Part shown: one piece after another, positions 32,808 to 45,510 of the stretch
Layout of the letters: every line of letters begins with the position of its first letter
How positions within the stretch are numbered: position 1 is the stretch's first letter
Notes under the pieces: generated by a model
Databases searched by the model: none
What the model saw: the letters and a program-made list of their open reading frames with translations, nothing else
Told to the model about the DNA's origin: nothing
NCBI RefSeq assembly: GCF_000003195.3
Contig: NC_012875.2
Location: 19,254,990 to 19,318,989, forward strand
Direction: 5' to 3'
From: Sorghum bicolor
Taxonomy: Eukaryota; Streptophyta; Magnoliopsida; Poales; Poaceae
Length of the DNA: 64,000 nt
Program-made: the position numbers and the translations under genes

Positions 32808-33767
32808 ATGGGTACGTTTCCTGTTGCTAATCATCCTGCCTTAATGCTTTTTGATTCTGGTGCATCCAATATTTTCATCAATCGCACCTTTGTGGTAAAG
32901 CATGACATACCCATCAGGGAAACTAAAGATCATTTCTATATATAGTCGCCAAGAGGACGACTGAGTTCTAAGGAAATTGTCTATCAGATACCCATCGAAT
33001 TTGGTGGGCATAGTTTTCCTACCAGCATGATTGTTCTTAAAGATCAGGATATTGATGTTATATTAGGCATGAACTGGATGGCACAATGAGGGGTTGTGCT
33101 AGACATCCTGCATAGAACCATTAAGATGCCATTGCCCAATGGTAATTCTTACCTTTTAATTCAACTAGCCACTCCAGAACGGGCAATTGAACAAGTTCAT
33201 GCCACCACAGTGAAAGAAGTTGAAAATATCCCGGTAGTTCGGGAGTTTCCGGATGTGTTTCTCGAGGACCTACCAGGTCTGCCACCAGACCGGGATGTTC
33301 AACTCAGTATAGAATTGAAACCAGGGACAGCCCCAGTTTCTCGAAGAGCCTATCGAATGGCACCAAAAGAACTGGCTGAATTGAAAACCCAATTACAGGA
33401 GTTGCTGCAGAAGGGTTTTATTCAACCCAGTTCATCTCCATGGGGTTGCCCAGCCTTATTTGTGTAAAAGAAAGATCAGTCATTAAGGCTATGTGTTGAT
33501 TATCATCCCTTAAATGAGGGGACGATTAAAAACAAGTACCCATTACCCCGCATTGACCAGCTATTTGATCAGTTAGCCGGGGCTAAAGTATACTCAAAGA
33601 TTGATTTAAGATCTGGGTACCATCAAATCAAGATTAAGCCGAAAGATGTTCCCAAGACGGCTTTCACAACGCGTTATGGGCTGTATGAATATCTGGTGAT
33701 GTCCTTTGGTTTAACCAATGCGCCAGCTCACTTCATGTACTTGATGAAATCCGTCTTCATGCCAGAG
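32808..33767 (+). pseudogene. Element E protease and N-terminal reverse transcriptase
   Basis: One frame with the protease active site LMLFDSGASNIFI (D at 32853) and DVILGMNWMA, then the RT N-terminus: [50 protein letters not shown] and [19 protein letters not shown]. Stops are TAG 32943, TGA 33087 and TAA 33465. The sequence breaks at FMPE, just before the catalytic YxDD block, where element C is inserted. The remaining RT, RNase H and IN are absent from the window. Confidence 0.88.
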
Positions 33768-35270
33768 TGTTGACACTGACTAACACCACTTGGATACTAG
33801 GTTGTTATCCCTAGCATGGTGCCAGAGTGTACAAAGGTATTTATGAATGTAAAGGCTCTCTACAAAATAATCTATTTTATCCACAAGCGCGCAGATAAAA
33901 TATCTCATTGTAGCATTTCACCAGGAAGTATTCCAGGTATCGTTATTTATAATTTTGCTTAAGAGGACAAGGGTGAAATAAAAATAAGGATTAAATCTAT
34001 CAAGGCATAGACTAGAGATAAACTTGCAAGAACATGATTACTAATGAGGAACTCGTCACACAGTCACTTACTTTGGCAGGGGGTAAGCCATAATAATAAT
34101 CATAATGAAATATAAGCTCATGGGTAAATAACACAGCGATTAGAAAATAGACTACTCCTCATATATGTAAGGTGACGTCGGATTAGCTAGAGAATGGATT
34201 CTAAGTTATCTACTATCTACTAAGTCACAATCTACTCTAGTTATCTACAAGATCATATATAGCATAAACGACTCTTCATTCATGTATAAGGAACATTGCT
34301 AAAGTAAATCAGAGCATCGCAAGACTTACTCCGCAATACAAATTATGCCTGTCCTATCAACGGAGGGTGGACTATATAAGAATCAACGAAGCTGTCACTA
34401 TCGCGAACTACCACACGACCCAGCCAATAGGATACATTTGCAGGTAAATAACATCTAAGCACCACGCCTACATGTGATCTACCACTTAACTCCCACGTGT
34501 CAAGAGCTAAGCGCTTTGCAAACTTATACATAAACTCATTATCAATCATAACTATATCAAATATAGAACTAGAGCAAACTAAGAGCATAATAAATAGAGA
34601 CATAATGCAATTAGAATAAAGTAGTAGAGAAAGATATGAAATAATACCAATCTTTACTAACGAAGATCTGAATCCAGAGCACTAGGCTCTACTTCTCTAA
34701 TTCTATCTAATCAATTCTCTAAACTTGAAGATTAGGGAGTAGCTAATTCTAATTCTCTATGGGAGAGAAGTCCTCAAACCCTAACTTTGATGGCTACCTC
34801 TCATGATTTCTCCTCCCTCCCCTGGGGTGGAGAGGCCTTGATTATATAGTCCTTTCAAGTGAATTTGAGCCGTCGGATCAAACCGACATTGATCGCACGG
34901 TTTTCCTTGATCCTTTAGGTCGGTGGAGCATAATCCACGAAGTTGAACCTGATTGGCCCCGAGGCCAGGGCAGGCGCCCAATGGGGGAGGGCGGGCGCCC
35001 TGCCCCCGAGCCCGTCTGGTCTTCTGTTCGTTCCCGTGGCTTCTGGACTCTTCTAGATTAAGGAAAATTGCGCGGCACATAATTATCTCGTTGTAAACAT
35101 GACATGTGGGCCTTCTCTCTATATTTTCTGATAACCCCCTGCAGAAATAGATAAACACCAAAGCTCATGGAATTCTGTCAGATAAAACCCTAATTCTAGA
35201 TGTTTGGTGCATATTGATCCTTTTCCATGTTTAGTTGATGGTTAATTTTAGTACTTAAGGACCGTCAACA
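33768..35270 (-). repeat. Element C 3' LTR, 1503 bp
   Basis: Starts TGTTGACACTG and ends CCGTCAACA, giving a 7-bp terminal inverted repeat. U3 shares the TATA region (34841-34849), GC boxes (near 34972-35000) and terminal 200 bp with the A and B LTRs; R/U5 is only distantly similar. A plus-strand TATA-like motif lies at 34372-34380. Confidence 0.88.
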
Positions 35271-35286
35271 AACTCCCCCAAGCTTA
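35271..35286 (-). promoter_or_regulatory. Element C polypurine tract
   Basis: Minus-strand TAAGCTTGGGGGAGTT abuts the U3 start of the 3' LTR. Confidence 0.85.
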
Positions 35287-36800
35287 CCTTTTGCTCGTCT
35301 CTGAGCAAACAGCTAAACTCAGATGGATCAGGAGTTGCTTCGATGTTTTCTTTCCTAACAGGCATACATGCTTTCATATAAAATTCTTCCAGATTAGAGT
35401 GAAGTGTTATGGAGATTAGTACCTGCACTTAAGTCTTAAGTAGTCGAAAGACAAAATAATTAAGTCAAGCACCATTCCTCCTGTCTATACTTCACCTTTG
35501 TTCTGGAGTTTTGCATAAGTTTTCAAAAATAAAACTCAGAGTTCCCAGCAATGATTCTCTCAAGTCTCTCTATATGTGGTATTTGTGGATCCTTACCAAA
35601 AATGTCACTTACCTATAGCTAATGGAATATTTAAGTGGAGCTCATAGGAGTGAAAAACAGCTCATACATATGTTGTCTAATCGAGCCATGGATCCAAAGG
35701 AACTCAGCATATAATTAAATCAAGATGTGCATGTGTGGTGAAGTAAATGATAGTGATGTATAAGTGATGATAAAACTTACTTCTCATTGCTCCTCATATT
35801 GCTATCTCTCCTCTTCTTTGATCTTTGCTGTGGGAGAACATGGGCTATCTTTCTCTTCCTCTCTTTCTCTCTCTTTTTTTTCATGTGGGTAGTAGATACC
35901 CCTAATTCTACTGTCGGACACTTGTCCATTTTTTTCGCTCAGGTGGGCATCTTTGTACCCCTAATTCTACTCCGGACACTTGTCCATTTTTACCTCTCCT
36001 CTCACTCTTTTTCTTTCTTTTTCGAGGTTCCGGGCACTTGCCCCTTTTTATTTCCTCGCATATTTTTGCATAACCCATGCCTCTTCTACATTTAATCTTT
36101 TTAGAGAGAGAGAGAATAACAACATTTGGGACAGTGAGTGATAATATTATTCTTAGCAATTTTAATGCAAGGTGGTGAATGGTGTAGTGGATGTGTGCAA
36201 GTAAATATCTTAATTCAACCACATGAAAAGCTTCTAAGGGTCTACACAGCTCGATGAAACTCAATGTGAATATAAGTAGCAAAAGATGTTATAGCAAGTA
36301 TGGCTGTGGTAGGAATTTTGTCATGCTAGGAACTCATCATGTAATTTGCAAGTTTTCAAAATAAATCTCTAGAACTTAGTATAGTACGAACAAGATAAAC
36401 AATAGCTCAAACTTTATATCATGCCTTTCTCTTACCTAGACTTTAGTTTTATGCTTCCCATAGATAGTAACCCTTAGTTTTAGTAATTCTTGGATGAACT
36501 CTAATATAAAAGCTAGGTACTTGGAAGTAAGCAAACAGAGCAACTGTTCATCATTTCCATCATGCATCTTTTTGGTCTTTTTATTTTTCTAGAGATTTAA
36601 ACTTAGCAGGAAAAATAAAGCACACTTATCTACACACTCTTTTTATTTTGTTTTCATGTTTATAGAATGCAGTAAATTAAAGCAAGAAAATATTTATTGG
36701 GTTTTCTAAGTTTTTTTCTCTTTAAGATAAATAAAACACTAAAACAGAAAAGAAATAATAAGAAGAGAAAAATAAAAACTTACTTGATAAAATGGGGAGA
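35287..36800. other. Element C 3' noncoding region
   Basis: No credible gene. It holds the hairpin array at 35887-36043, pyrimidine-rich runs and AT-rich sequence. A short (GA)n run lies at about 36101-36114. Confidence 0.55.
35887..36043 (-). other. Hairpin array in element C 3' region, with a duplicated unit
   Basis: GGGTA-GTAGA-TACCC (35887-35901), GGAC-ACTT-GTCC (35916-35927), a decayed first-type stem GGGCA/TGTACCC region (35945-35960), GGAC-ACTT-GTCC again (35974-35985) and GGGC-ACTT-GCCC (36032-36043). The first two hairpins are thus present twice, about 58 bp apart. Confidence 0.6.
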
Positions 36801-36814
36801 AACTCCCCCAAGCT
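36801..36814 (-). promoter_or_regulatory. Second polypurine tract of element C
   Basis: Minus-strand AGCTTGGGGGAGTT lies about 18 bp after the stop of the extra ORF and 1.5 kb inside the element. It is identical in core to the terminal PPT. Confidence 0.55.
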
Positions 36815-36831
36815 GGATGAGGTTGTCGGTC

Positions 36832-37690
36832 TTACCCAACGTTCCAGAATCGCATCATGGTGGTGATGTTGTCGTTCATTGTCGTGGTGTCTTGTCTTTG
36901 TTCTTGTACTGCAGTGGCGTGGTCCTGGTTCCATTTTTGTTGCTGTTCCAGGAGTCGTCCATGTTCCGCTTGCGTATTCTGGATGTCGAGGAGGGTGTTG
37001 TCGGTACGGGTGAAGAAAGCACCGGCCTCTTGGTAGTAGTCGTTCGTGAAAGCATAAGAGGCATTGGAGTATCGTCCTACATCGAATTGGGGCGGAGGTC
37101 TGGACCCTAAAGCTCCATATGGATCAGTGGAGTACCTACCCGTACGGAAAGGCGGGTTTGTCCACTAGTGATCTTGGCTCTCCGGCCATATCTCCTGTGT
37201 TGGCTCTTGTGGTTGAGCATGTCGAACCCATGGGTCCCGAAGGACTCGGGGGTTGTAGTCGCAATAATGCAGGTGTGCTGCTTCTTCCGGCCCGGGATCA
37301 GCTCCATGCCAGGTGCGTTCTTGATGGGTGGTCATCCTTTCAGATGCCACTCGTTGTGGAGCTATCTTGTTTACCGGTGTCACTGCAATCTCAATCAAAA
37401 AATTTTGAACAACATAGAGGCCAAGGTTTAGGTTAGGTAACCGAATCTTGCCTTTATTATCATATAACATATACATTATGTTCCCCTCTTTTTTCAACAT
37501 CCGAGCTTGCCTAAATGTGTCATATCCATGATAAATTCGTAACTCGTCTATGAATTCCAATGACGAGTTTTCTAGCAAATGAAGACTAGAGGCTACACGA
37601 GTGACGAGTGAAGTACACCCTACAGGTCCCTGAAGACTAGGTATACTAAGCCAATGAGAAGCCAAAAGTGTAACAGGTGAAGTGGGTACT
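36832..37690 (-). pseudogene. Element C extra ORF, 5'-truncated
   Basis: Leftward frame open from the LTR edge at 37690 to a TAA at 36832-36834, with one TAG at 37165-37167. The upstream part contains LEFIDELRIYHGYDTFRQA and KGKIRLPNLNLGLYVVQNF, and the downstream part is Gln/Thr/Asn-rich with coiled-coil character (TQAEHGRLLEQQQKWNQDH). It lies where element B has its 209-aa ORF, followed in both by the second PPT. The upstream half resembles nothing in B's ORF. Function unknown. Confidence 0.55.
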
Positions 37691-37853
37691 TGTTGACACT
37701 GACTAACACCACTTGGATACTAGGTTGTCATCCCCAGCATGGTGCCAGAGTGTACAAAGGTATTTATGAATGTAAAGGCTCTCTAGAAAATAATCTATTC
37801 TATCCACAAGCGCACAGATAAAATACCTCATTGTAGCATTTCACCAGGAAAGT
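37691..37853 (-). repeat. LTR fragment (element G) of the C family, cut by the satellite
   Basis: The first 163 bp match the first 160 bp of the C LTR at 33768 almost base for base, then the sequence switches to satellite. It starts exactly at the LTR terminus TGTTGACACT, and its left neighbour is open coding sequence of C, not a primer binding site. It is therefore best read as a further element inserted into C and truncated at the satellite border. Confidence 0.7.
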
Positions 37854-40800
37854 AGGCTCAAAAACCATTATGGAAGCACCAGATGGTACTCCTAGGTGAA
37901 GAGGCTCAAGTGAAAGCTCGGTACGATTTGTTTGGAGATAGTGCTAATCTTCATGTAAGATAGGTGCACAGTTTGTATGGAACATACCATATGCTTGAAA
38001 ATCAATTTGGACGCACCCTATAGAACTCCTAGGTGATGTGTGTCATCTGATATCTCACTTTTTTGTTTGGAGATAGTGTTAGTTTCAGTGCAAGATAGGT
38101 GCATGGTTTGTGCCTAATGCACCATACTCTAACAAACCATTTTGGATGCATCCGATTGTGCTCCTTGCTGAATAGTCTCAAGTGGATGCTCGATTCAGTT
38201 TGTTTGGAGATAGTGCTAATCTTGATGCAAGATAGGTGCACGGTTTGCATGAAACGTACTATATGCTCAGAAATCAATTTGGACACACCCGATGGAACTC
38301 CTAGATGATGTGTGTCATATGAAATCTCGCTTTGGTCTGTTTGGAGATAGTCATAGTTTCGGTGGAAGATATGTGCACAGTTTGCGCCTAATGCACAAGA
38401 GCCTAAGAAAGCATTTCGGACACACCTATGTGAAGAGACTCAAGTGGAAGCTTGGTTTGGACTGTTTGGAGATACTGCTAATCTTGATGCAAGATTGGTG
38501 CACGGTTTGCATAGAACGTACTATATGCCCGAAAACAATTTGGACACGCCCGATGGAACTCCTAGATGTTGTGTGTCATATGTAACCTCGCTTTGCTCTG
38601 TTTGGAGATAGTGTTAGTTTCAGTGCAACATAGGTGCATGGTTTGTGCCTAATGCACCATACTCTAACAAACCCTTTTGGACGCACCCGATTGTACTCCT
38701 GAATGAAGAGGCTCAAGTGGAAGCTTGGTTTGGTCTGTTTGGAGATAGTTGCTAATCTTGATGCAAGATAGGTGCACGGTTTGCATGGACGTACCATATG
38801 CTAGGAAATCAATTTGGACGCACCCGATAGAACTCCTAGATGACGTGTGTCATATGAAATCTCACTTTGGTCCATTTGGAGATAGTGTTAGTTTCGGTGT
38901 AAGATAGGTGCACGGTATGCACCTAATGCACCATAGGCTTAGAAACAGTTGTGGAAGCACCCGTTGGTACTCTTTGGAGACAGTGTTAGTTTCAGTGCAA
39001 GAAAGGTGCACGGTTTGCGCCTAATGCACGATAGGCTAAGAAACATATTTGGACGCACCCAATGGTATTCCTAGGTAAAGGGGCACAAGTGAAAGCTTGG
39101 TTTGGATTCTTTGGAGATAGTGCTAATCTTGATGCAAGATAGGTGCACGGTTTGCATGGGACATACCATATGCTTGAAAATCGATTTGGATGCACATGAT
39201 GGAACTCCTAGATGATGTGTGTCATATGGAATCTCGCATCATTTGTTTGGAGACAGTGTTAGTTTCAGTGCAAGATAGATGCATAGGTTATACCTAATGC
39301 AGCATAGCCTAAGAAACCATTTTGGATGCACCTGTTAGTACTCCTAGGTGCAGAGGCTCAAGTGGAAGCTTGGTTCGGTATGTTTGGAGATACTACTAAT
39401 CTTGACGCAACATAGGTGCACGGTATGCATGGAACGTACCATATTCTCGGAAATCAATTTGGACGCACCTGATAGAACTCCTAGATGACATGTGTCATAT
39501 GGAATCTCACATTGATCCGTTTGGAGATAGTGTTAGTTTCGGTGTAAGATAGGTGCACGATGTGTGCCTAATGCACCATAGGCTTAGAAACAGTTGTGGA
39601 AGCACCCGATGGTACTCCTAGGTGAAGACGCTCAAGTGAAAGCTCGGTACGATCTGTTTGGAGATAGTGCTAATCTTCATGTAAGATAGGTGCACGGTTT
39701 GTAGGAAACATACCATATGCTTGAAAATCAATTTAGACGCACCTGATAAAAACTCCTAGATGGTGTATGACATCTAATATCTCACTTTGGTCAGTTTGGA
39801 GATAGTGTTAATTTTGGTGCAAGACAGGTGCACGGTTTGTGCCTAATGCACCATACACTAAGAAACCACTTTGGACGCACCCGATGGTACTCCTAGCTGT
39901 AGAGGCTCAAGAGGAAGCTCGGTTCGGTCTATTTGGAGATAGTGCTAATCTTGATGCAAGATAGTTGCACGGTTTGCATGGAACATACCATATGTTTGGA
40001 AATCCATTTGGACGCACCTGATGGAACTCTTAGCGGAAGAGGCTCAAGTGGAAGCTTGGTTCGGTCTATTTGGAGATAGTACTAATCTTGATGCAAGATA
40101 GGTGCACGGTTTGCATGGGACATACCATATGCTTGAAAATCGATTTGGATGCATCTGATGGAACTCCTAGTGACGTGTGTTATATGGAATCTCGCTTCGT
40201 CCGTTTGGAGACAGTGTTAGTTTCAGTGCAAGATAGGTGCACGGTTTATGCCTAATGCACCATAACCTAAGAAACTAAATTGGAAGCTCGGTTTGGTCTG
40301 TTTGGAGATAATGCTAATCTTGACGCAAGATAGGTGCACGGTTTGCATGGCCGTACCATATGCTTGGAAATCAATTTGGACACACCCGATAGAACTCCTA
40401 GATGGCGTGTGTCATATGGAATCCCACTTTGATCCATTTGGAGATAGTGTTAGTTTCAGTGTAAGATAGGTGCACGGTGTGCGCCTAATGCACCATAGGC
40501 TTAGAAACAGTTGTGGACGCACCTAATCGTACTCCTAGGTGAAGAGGCTCAAGTGAAAGCTCGGTATGATCTGTTTGGAGATAGTGCAAAACTTCATGTA
40601 AGATAGGTGCAAGGTTTGTATAGAACATACCATATGCTTGAAAATCAATTTGCACGGACCCGATAGAACTCCTAGATGGTGTGTGTCATCTAATATCGCT
40701 TTGGTCTGTTTGGAGATAGTGTTAGTTTCGGTGCAAGATAGGTGCACGGTTTGTGCCTAATGCACCATACTCTATGAAACCATTTTGGACACACTTGATG

Positions 40801-43191
40801 GTACTCCTAGCTGAAGAGGCTTAAGTGGAAGCTCGGTTCGGTCTATTTGGAGATAGGGCTAATCTTGATGCAAGATAGTTGCACGGTTTGCATGGAACGT
40901 ATCATATGGTTAGAATTCAATTTGGACGCACCCGATGGAACTCCTAGCTGAAGAGGCTCAAGTGGAAGCTTGGTTCGGTCTGTTTGGAGATAGTCCTAAT
41001 CTTGATGCAAGATAGGTGCACAGTTTGCATGGGACATACCATATGCTTGAAAATCAATTTGGATGCACCTGATGGAACTCCTAGATGACGTTTGTCGTAT
41101 GGAATGTCGCTTTGTCCGTTTGGAGACAGTATTAGTTTCGGTGCAAGATAGGTGTAGAGTTTATGCATAATGCACCATAGCCTAAGAAACCATTTTGGGC
41201 ACACCTGTTGGTACTCCTAGATGAAGAGTCTCAAGTGGAAGCTTGGTTCGATCTGTTTGGAGATACTACTAATCTTGATGCAAGATAGGTGCACGATTTG
41301 CATGGAACGTACCATATGCTCATAAATCAATTTGGACGCACCCGATGGAACTCTGAGATGACGTGTGTCATATGGAATCTCGCTTTGGTCTATTTGGAGA
41401 CAGTGTTAGTTCTAGTGCAAGATAGGTGCACAGTTAGCGTCTAATGCACCATAATCTAAGAAACCATTTTGGACACACCTCTTGGTACTCCTAGGTGAAG
41501 ACGCTCAAGTGGAAGCTTGGTCCGGTCTGTTTGGAGATAATGCAAATCTTGATGCAAGATACTTGCACAGTTTGCATGGAACGTGCCATATGCTCAGAAA
41601 TCAACTTGGACGCACCCGATGGAACTACTAGATGACGTGTGTCATATGGAATCTCGCTTCGATCTGCTTGAAGTCAGTGTTAGTTTCTGTCCAAGATAAG
41701 TGCATAGTTTGCGCCTAATGCACCGTAGCCTAAGAAACCATTTTGGACACACCTGTATGTACTCCTAGGTGAAGAGGACCAAGTGGAAGCTTGGTTTGGT
41801 CTGTTTGGAGATACTACTAATCTTGATGCAAGATAGGTGCACGGTTTACATGGAACGTACCATATGCTCAGAAATCAATTTAGACGCACACGATGGAACT
41901 CCTAGATGACGCGTATGGAATCTCGGTTTGATCCATTTGGAGACAGTGTTAGTTCTGGTGCAAGATAGGTGCACACTTTGCGCCTAATGCACCATAGTCT
42001 AAACAACCATTTTGAACGCACTTGTTGGTACTCCTAGGTGATGAGGCTCAAGTGGAAGATCGGTTCGATCTGTTTGGAGATATTGCTAATCTTGATGCAA
42101 GATAGGTGCACAGTTTGCATGGAACGTACCATATGCTCGAAAATCAATTTGGATGCACCTGATGGAACTCCAAGATGACGTGTGTGATATGGAATCTCAC
42201 TTCGGTCCGTTAGGAGACAGTGTTAGTTTTGGTGCGAGATAGGTGCGCATTTTGTGCCTAATGCACCATAGCCTAAGAAACCATTTTGGACGCACCTGTT
42301 GGTACTCCTACGTGAAGAGGTTCAACTAGAAGCTTGGGTTCGGTCTGTTTGGAGATAATGCTAATCTTGATGCAAAATAGGTGCATGGTTTGCATGGAAC
42401 GTACCATATGCTCGGAAATCAATTTGGACACACCTGATGGAACTCCGAGATGTCACGTGTCATATGTAATCTCGCTTTGGTCATTTTGGAGATAGTGTTT
42501 GTTTTGGTGCATGATAGGTGCACAGTTTCTGCCTAATACCCCATACACTAACAAAACATTTTGGAAGCACCCGATTATACTCCAATCTAAAGAGGTTTAA
42601 GTGGAAACTCGGTTTGGTCTGTTTGGAGATAGTGCTAATCTTGATGCAAGATAGGTGCACGGTTTGCATGGATGTACCATATGCTTTGAAATCAATTTGG
42701 ACACACCCGATAGAACTCCTAGATGATGTGTGTCATATGGAATCTCACTTCGGTCCATTTGGAGATAGTGTTAGTTTTGGTGCAAGATAGGTGTATGGTT
42801 TATGCCTAATGCACCATAGCCTAAGAAACCATTTTGGACGCACCTGTTGGTACTCCTAAGTGAAGAGGCTCAAGTGGAAGCTTGGTTGGCTCAAGTGGAA
42901 GCTTGGTTTGGTCTGTTTGGAGATACTACAAATCTTGACGCAAGATAGGTGCACGGTTTGCATGGAACGTACCATATGCTCAGAAATTAGTTTGGACGCA
43001 CCCGATAGAACTCCTAGATGATGTGTGTCATATGGAATCTCACTTCAGTCCATTTGTAGATAGTGTTAGTTTCGGTACAAGATAGGTGCACGGTGTGCGC
43101 CTAATGCACCGTAGGCTTAGAAATAGTTATGGAAGCACCTAATGATACTTCTAGGTGAAGAGACTCGAGTGAAAGCTCCGTACGATCTGTT
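37854..43191 (+). repeat. Satellite left block, forward orientation
   Basis: About 19-20 dimers in the forward orientation, starting inside half a next to the truncated LTR. Halves alternate a-b with several shortened units (for example near 38965 and 40015-40275). A 20-bp microduplication (ggctcaagtggaagcttggt, twice) is at about 42866-42905. The tagaagatatg variant typical of the right block is not seen here. Confidence 0.85.
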
Positions 43192-45510
43192 AGGAGTTCT
43201 ATATGACACACGTTATCAAGGAGTTATCAAGGAGTTCTATCGGGTGTGTCCAAAGCAAGATTCCATATGACACACGTTATCAAGGAGTTCTATCGGGTGT
43301 GTCCAAATCAATTTCTAAGCATATGGTATGTTCCAAGCAGACCGTGCATCTATCTTGCATCAAGATTAGCACTATCTCCAAATAGACCAAACTGAGCTTT
43401 CACTTGAGCCTTTTACCTAGGAGTACCATCGGGTGCGTCCAAAATGGTTTCTTAGCCTATGCTGCAATATGTGCCAACCTTGCACCTATCTTGCACCGAA
43501 ACTAACACTGTCTCCAAATAGACTGAAGCAAGATTTCGTATGACACACGTCATCTAGGAGTTCCATCATGTGCGTCCAGATTGATTTCCAAGCATTTGGT
43601 ATGTTCCATGCAAACCGTGCTCCTATCTTGCATCAAGATGAGCACTATCTCCAAACAGACCGAACTGAGCATCCACTTGGGCCCCTTCACCTAGGAGTAC
43701 CAACAAGTGCGTCCAAATTTGTTTCTTAGACTATGCTGCATTAGGTGCAAACTGTGCACCTATCTTGCACCGAAACTAACAATGTCTCCAAATGGACCGA
43801 AGCGAGATTCCATATGACACACGTCATCAAGGAGGTCCATCGGGTGCATCCAAATTGATTTCCAAGCATATGGTATGTTCCATGTAAACCATGCACCTAC
43901 CTTGGATAAGGATTAGCACTATCTCCAAACTTACCGAACCAAGCTTCCACTTGAGCCTCTTCATCCAAGAGTACCAAATAGTGCGTCCAAAATGGTTTCT
44001 TAGACTATGGTGCATTAGGCGCAAACTGTGCACCTATCTTGCACTAAAACTTACAATGTCTACAAACGAACCGAAGCAAGATTTCATATGACACACGTCA
44101 TCTAGGAGTTCCATTAGGTGCGTCCAAATTGATTTCTAAGCATATGGTATGTTCCATGCAAATCATGCACCTCTCTTGCATCAAGATTTGCACTATCTCC
44201 AAACAAATCAAACCAAGCTTCCACTGAGCCTCTTCACTGAAGTACCAACAGGTGCTTCCAAAATGGTTTCTTAGACTATGGCGCATTAGGCGCAAACCAT
44301 GCACATATCTTGCACCGAAACTAACAGTCTTTCTAAATAGACCAAAGAGAGGTTCTATATGACACATGTCATCAAGGAGTTCCATCGGGTGTATCCAAAT
44401 TGATTTCCATGCATATGGTATGTTCCATGCAAACCGTGCACCTATCTTGCATCAAGATTAGCACTATCTCCAAACAGACCGAACCGAGCTTCCACTTGAG
44501 CCTCTTCATCTAGGAGTACCAACAAGTGCGTCCAAAATGGTTTCTTAGACAATGGTGCATTAGGTGCAAACTGTGCACCTATCTTGCACCCAAACTAATA
44601 TTGTCTCCAAACAGACTGAAGCGAGATTCTATATGACACACGTCATCTAGGAGTTCCATTGGGTGCGTCCAAATTGATTTCTTAACATATGGTACGTTCC
44701 ATGCAAACTGTGCAACTATCTTGCATCAAGATTAGCACTATATGCGAACAGACCAAATCGAGCCTCCACTTGAGCCTCTTCAACTATGAGTACCATCGGG
44801 TGCGTCTAAAATGGTTTCTTAGCCTATGGTGCATTAGGCGTAAACCGTGCACATATCTTCTACCAAAACTAACACTGTCTCTAAACGAACCGAAGCAAGA
44901 TTCCATATGACACATCATCAAGGAGTTATATCAGGTGCGTCCTAATTGATTTCTGAGCATATCGTATGTTCCATGCAAACCGTGCATCTATCTTGCATCA
45001 AGATTAGCACTATCTTCAAACAAAACCAAACCGAGCATTCACTTGAGCACCTTGACCTAGGAGTACCATCAGGTGCCTCCAAAATGGTTTCTTATCCTAT
45101 GGTGGATTAGGTGCAAACCATGCACCTATCTTGCACCGAAACTAACAGTCTCTAAACAGACCGAAGTGAGATTTCATATGACACATGTCATCTAGGAGTT
45201 CCATCTGGTGCATCCAAATTGATTTCTAAGCATATGGTATGTTCCATGCAAATCGTGCACCTATCTTGCATCAAGATTAGCACTATCTCTAAATAGACCG
45301 AACCGAGCCTCCACTTGAGCCTCTTCACCAAGGAGTACCAACAGGGGCTTCCAAAATGGTTTCTTAGACTTTGGTGCATTAGGCGCAAACCGTGCACATA
45401 TCTTGTAGCGAAACAAATACTGACTCTAAGCACACCAAAGCGAGATTCCATATGACACACATCATGAAGGAGTTCTATCGGGTGTGTCTAAAGTAATTTC
45501 TAAGCAGATG
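43192..45510 (-). repeat. Satellite inverted block, 2.3 kb
   Basis: The same satellite in reverse complement, about 8 dimers. The left junction is complex: after ctgtt the sequence jumps to reverse-strand repeat with the shared tetramer ggag, followed by a roughly 65-bp segment present twice (43200-43320). Variants typical of the right block occur here (for example the unit at 44689-44910), so this block is most similar to the right block. Confidence 0.85.

Larger units (their letters stand above)
26299..33767 (+). mobile_element. Element E: Tekay/RIRE3-like LTR retrotransposon, 3' part missing
   Basis: The rightward element begins with a 4-kb LTR, then an iMet primer binding site, ORF0, gag with CCHC knuckle, protease and part of RT. 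RT is cut by element C, and the rest of E does not reappear before the satellite. Long LTRs and an ORF upstream of gag recall RIRE3/RIRE8 of rice; this lineage call is from layout and motifs only. Confidence 0.85.
33768..37690 (-). mobile_element. Element C: Athila-like element, 3' portion
   Basis: A leftward element inserted in the RT of E. From its left end: 3' LTR (33768-35270), PPT, 3' noncoding region with hairpins, second PPT and the extra ORF. The extra ORF is still open when it meets the edge of another LTR at 37691, so gag-pol and the 5' LTR are not in the window. Overall plan is the same as element B, but the LTR is strongly diverged. Confidence 0.8.

Noticed and set aside
31603..33767. 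Programmed frameshift between gag and protease of element E.
   Set aside because: Related elements usually have one fused frame, no slippery heptamer is evident, and several other stops show decay; a one-base loss is simpler.
33758..33840. The 10-bp gccagagtgt at the C insertion site also occurs 60 bp inside the C LTR; considered as a sign of homology-driven insertion.
   Set aside because: The first copy is the native RT coding sequence plus the LTR start, so the match is most likely coincidence.
37660..37691. A primer binding site to the left of the LTR edge at 37691, which would make it the 5' LTR of C.
   Set aside because: No tRNA-complementary motif is present and an open reading frame runs right up to the LTR edge.
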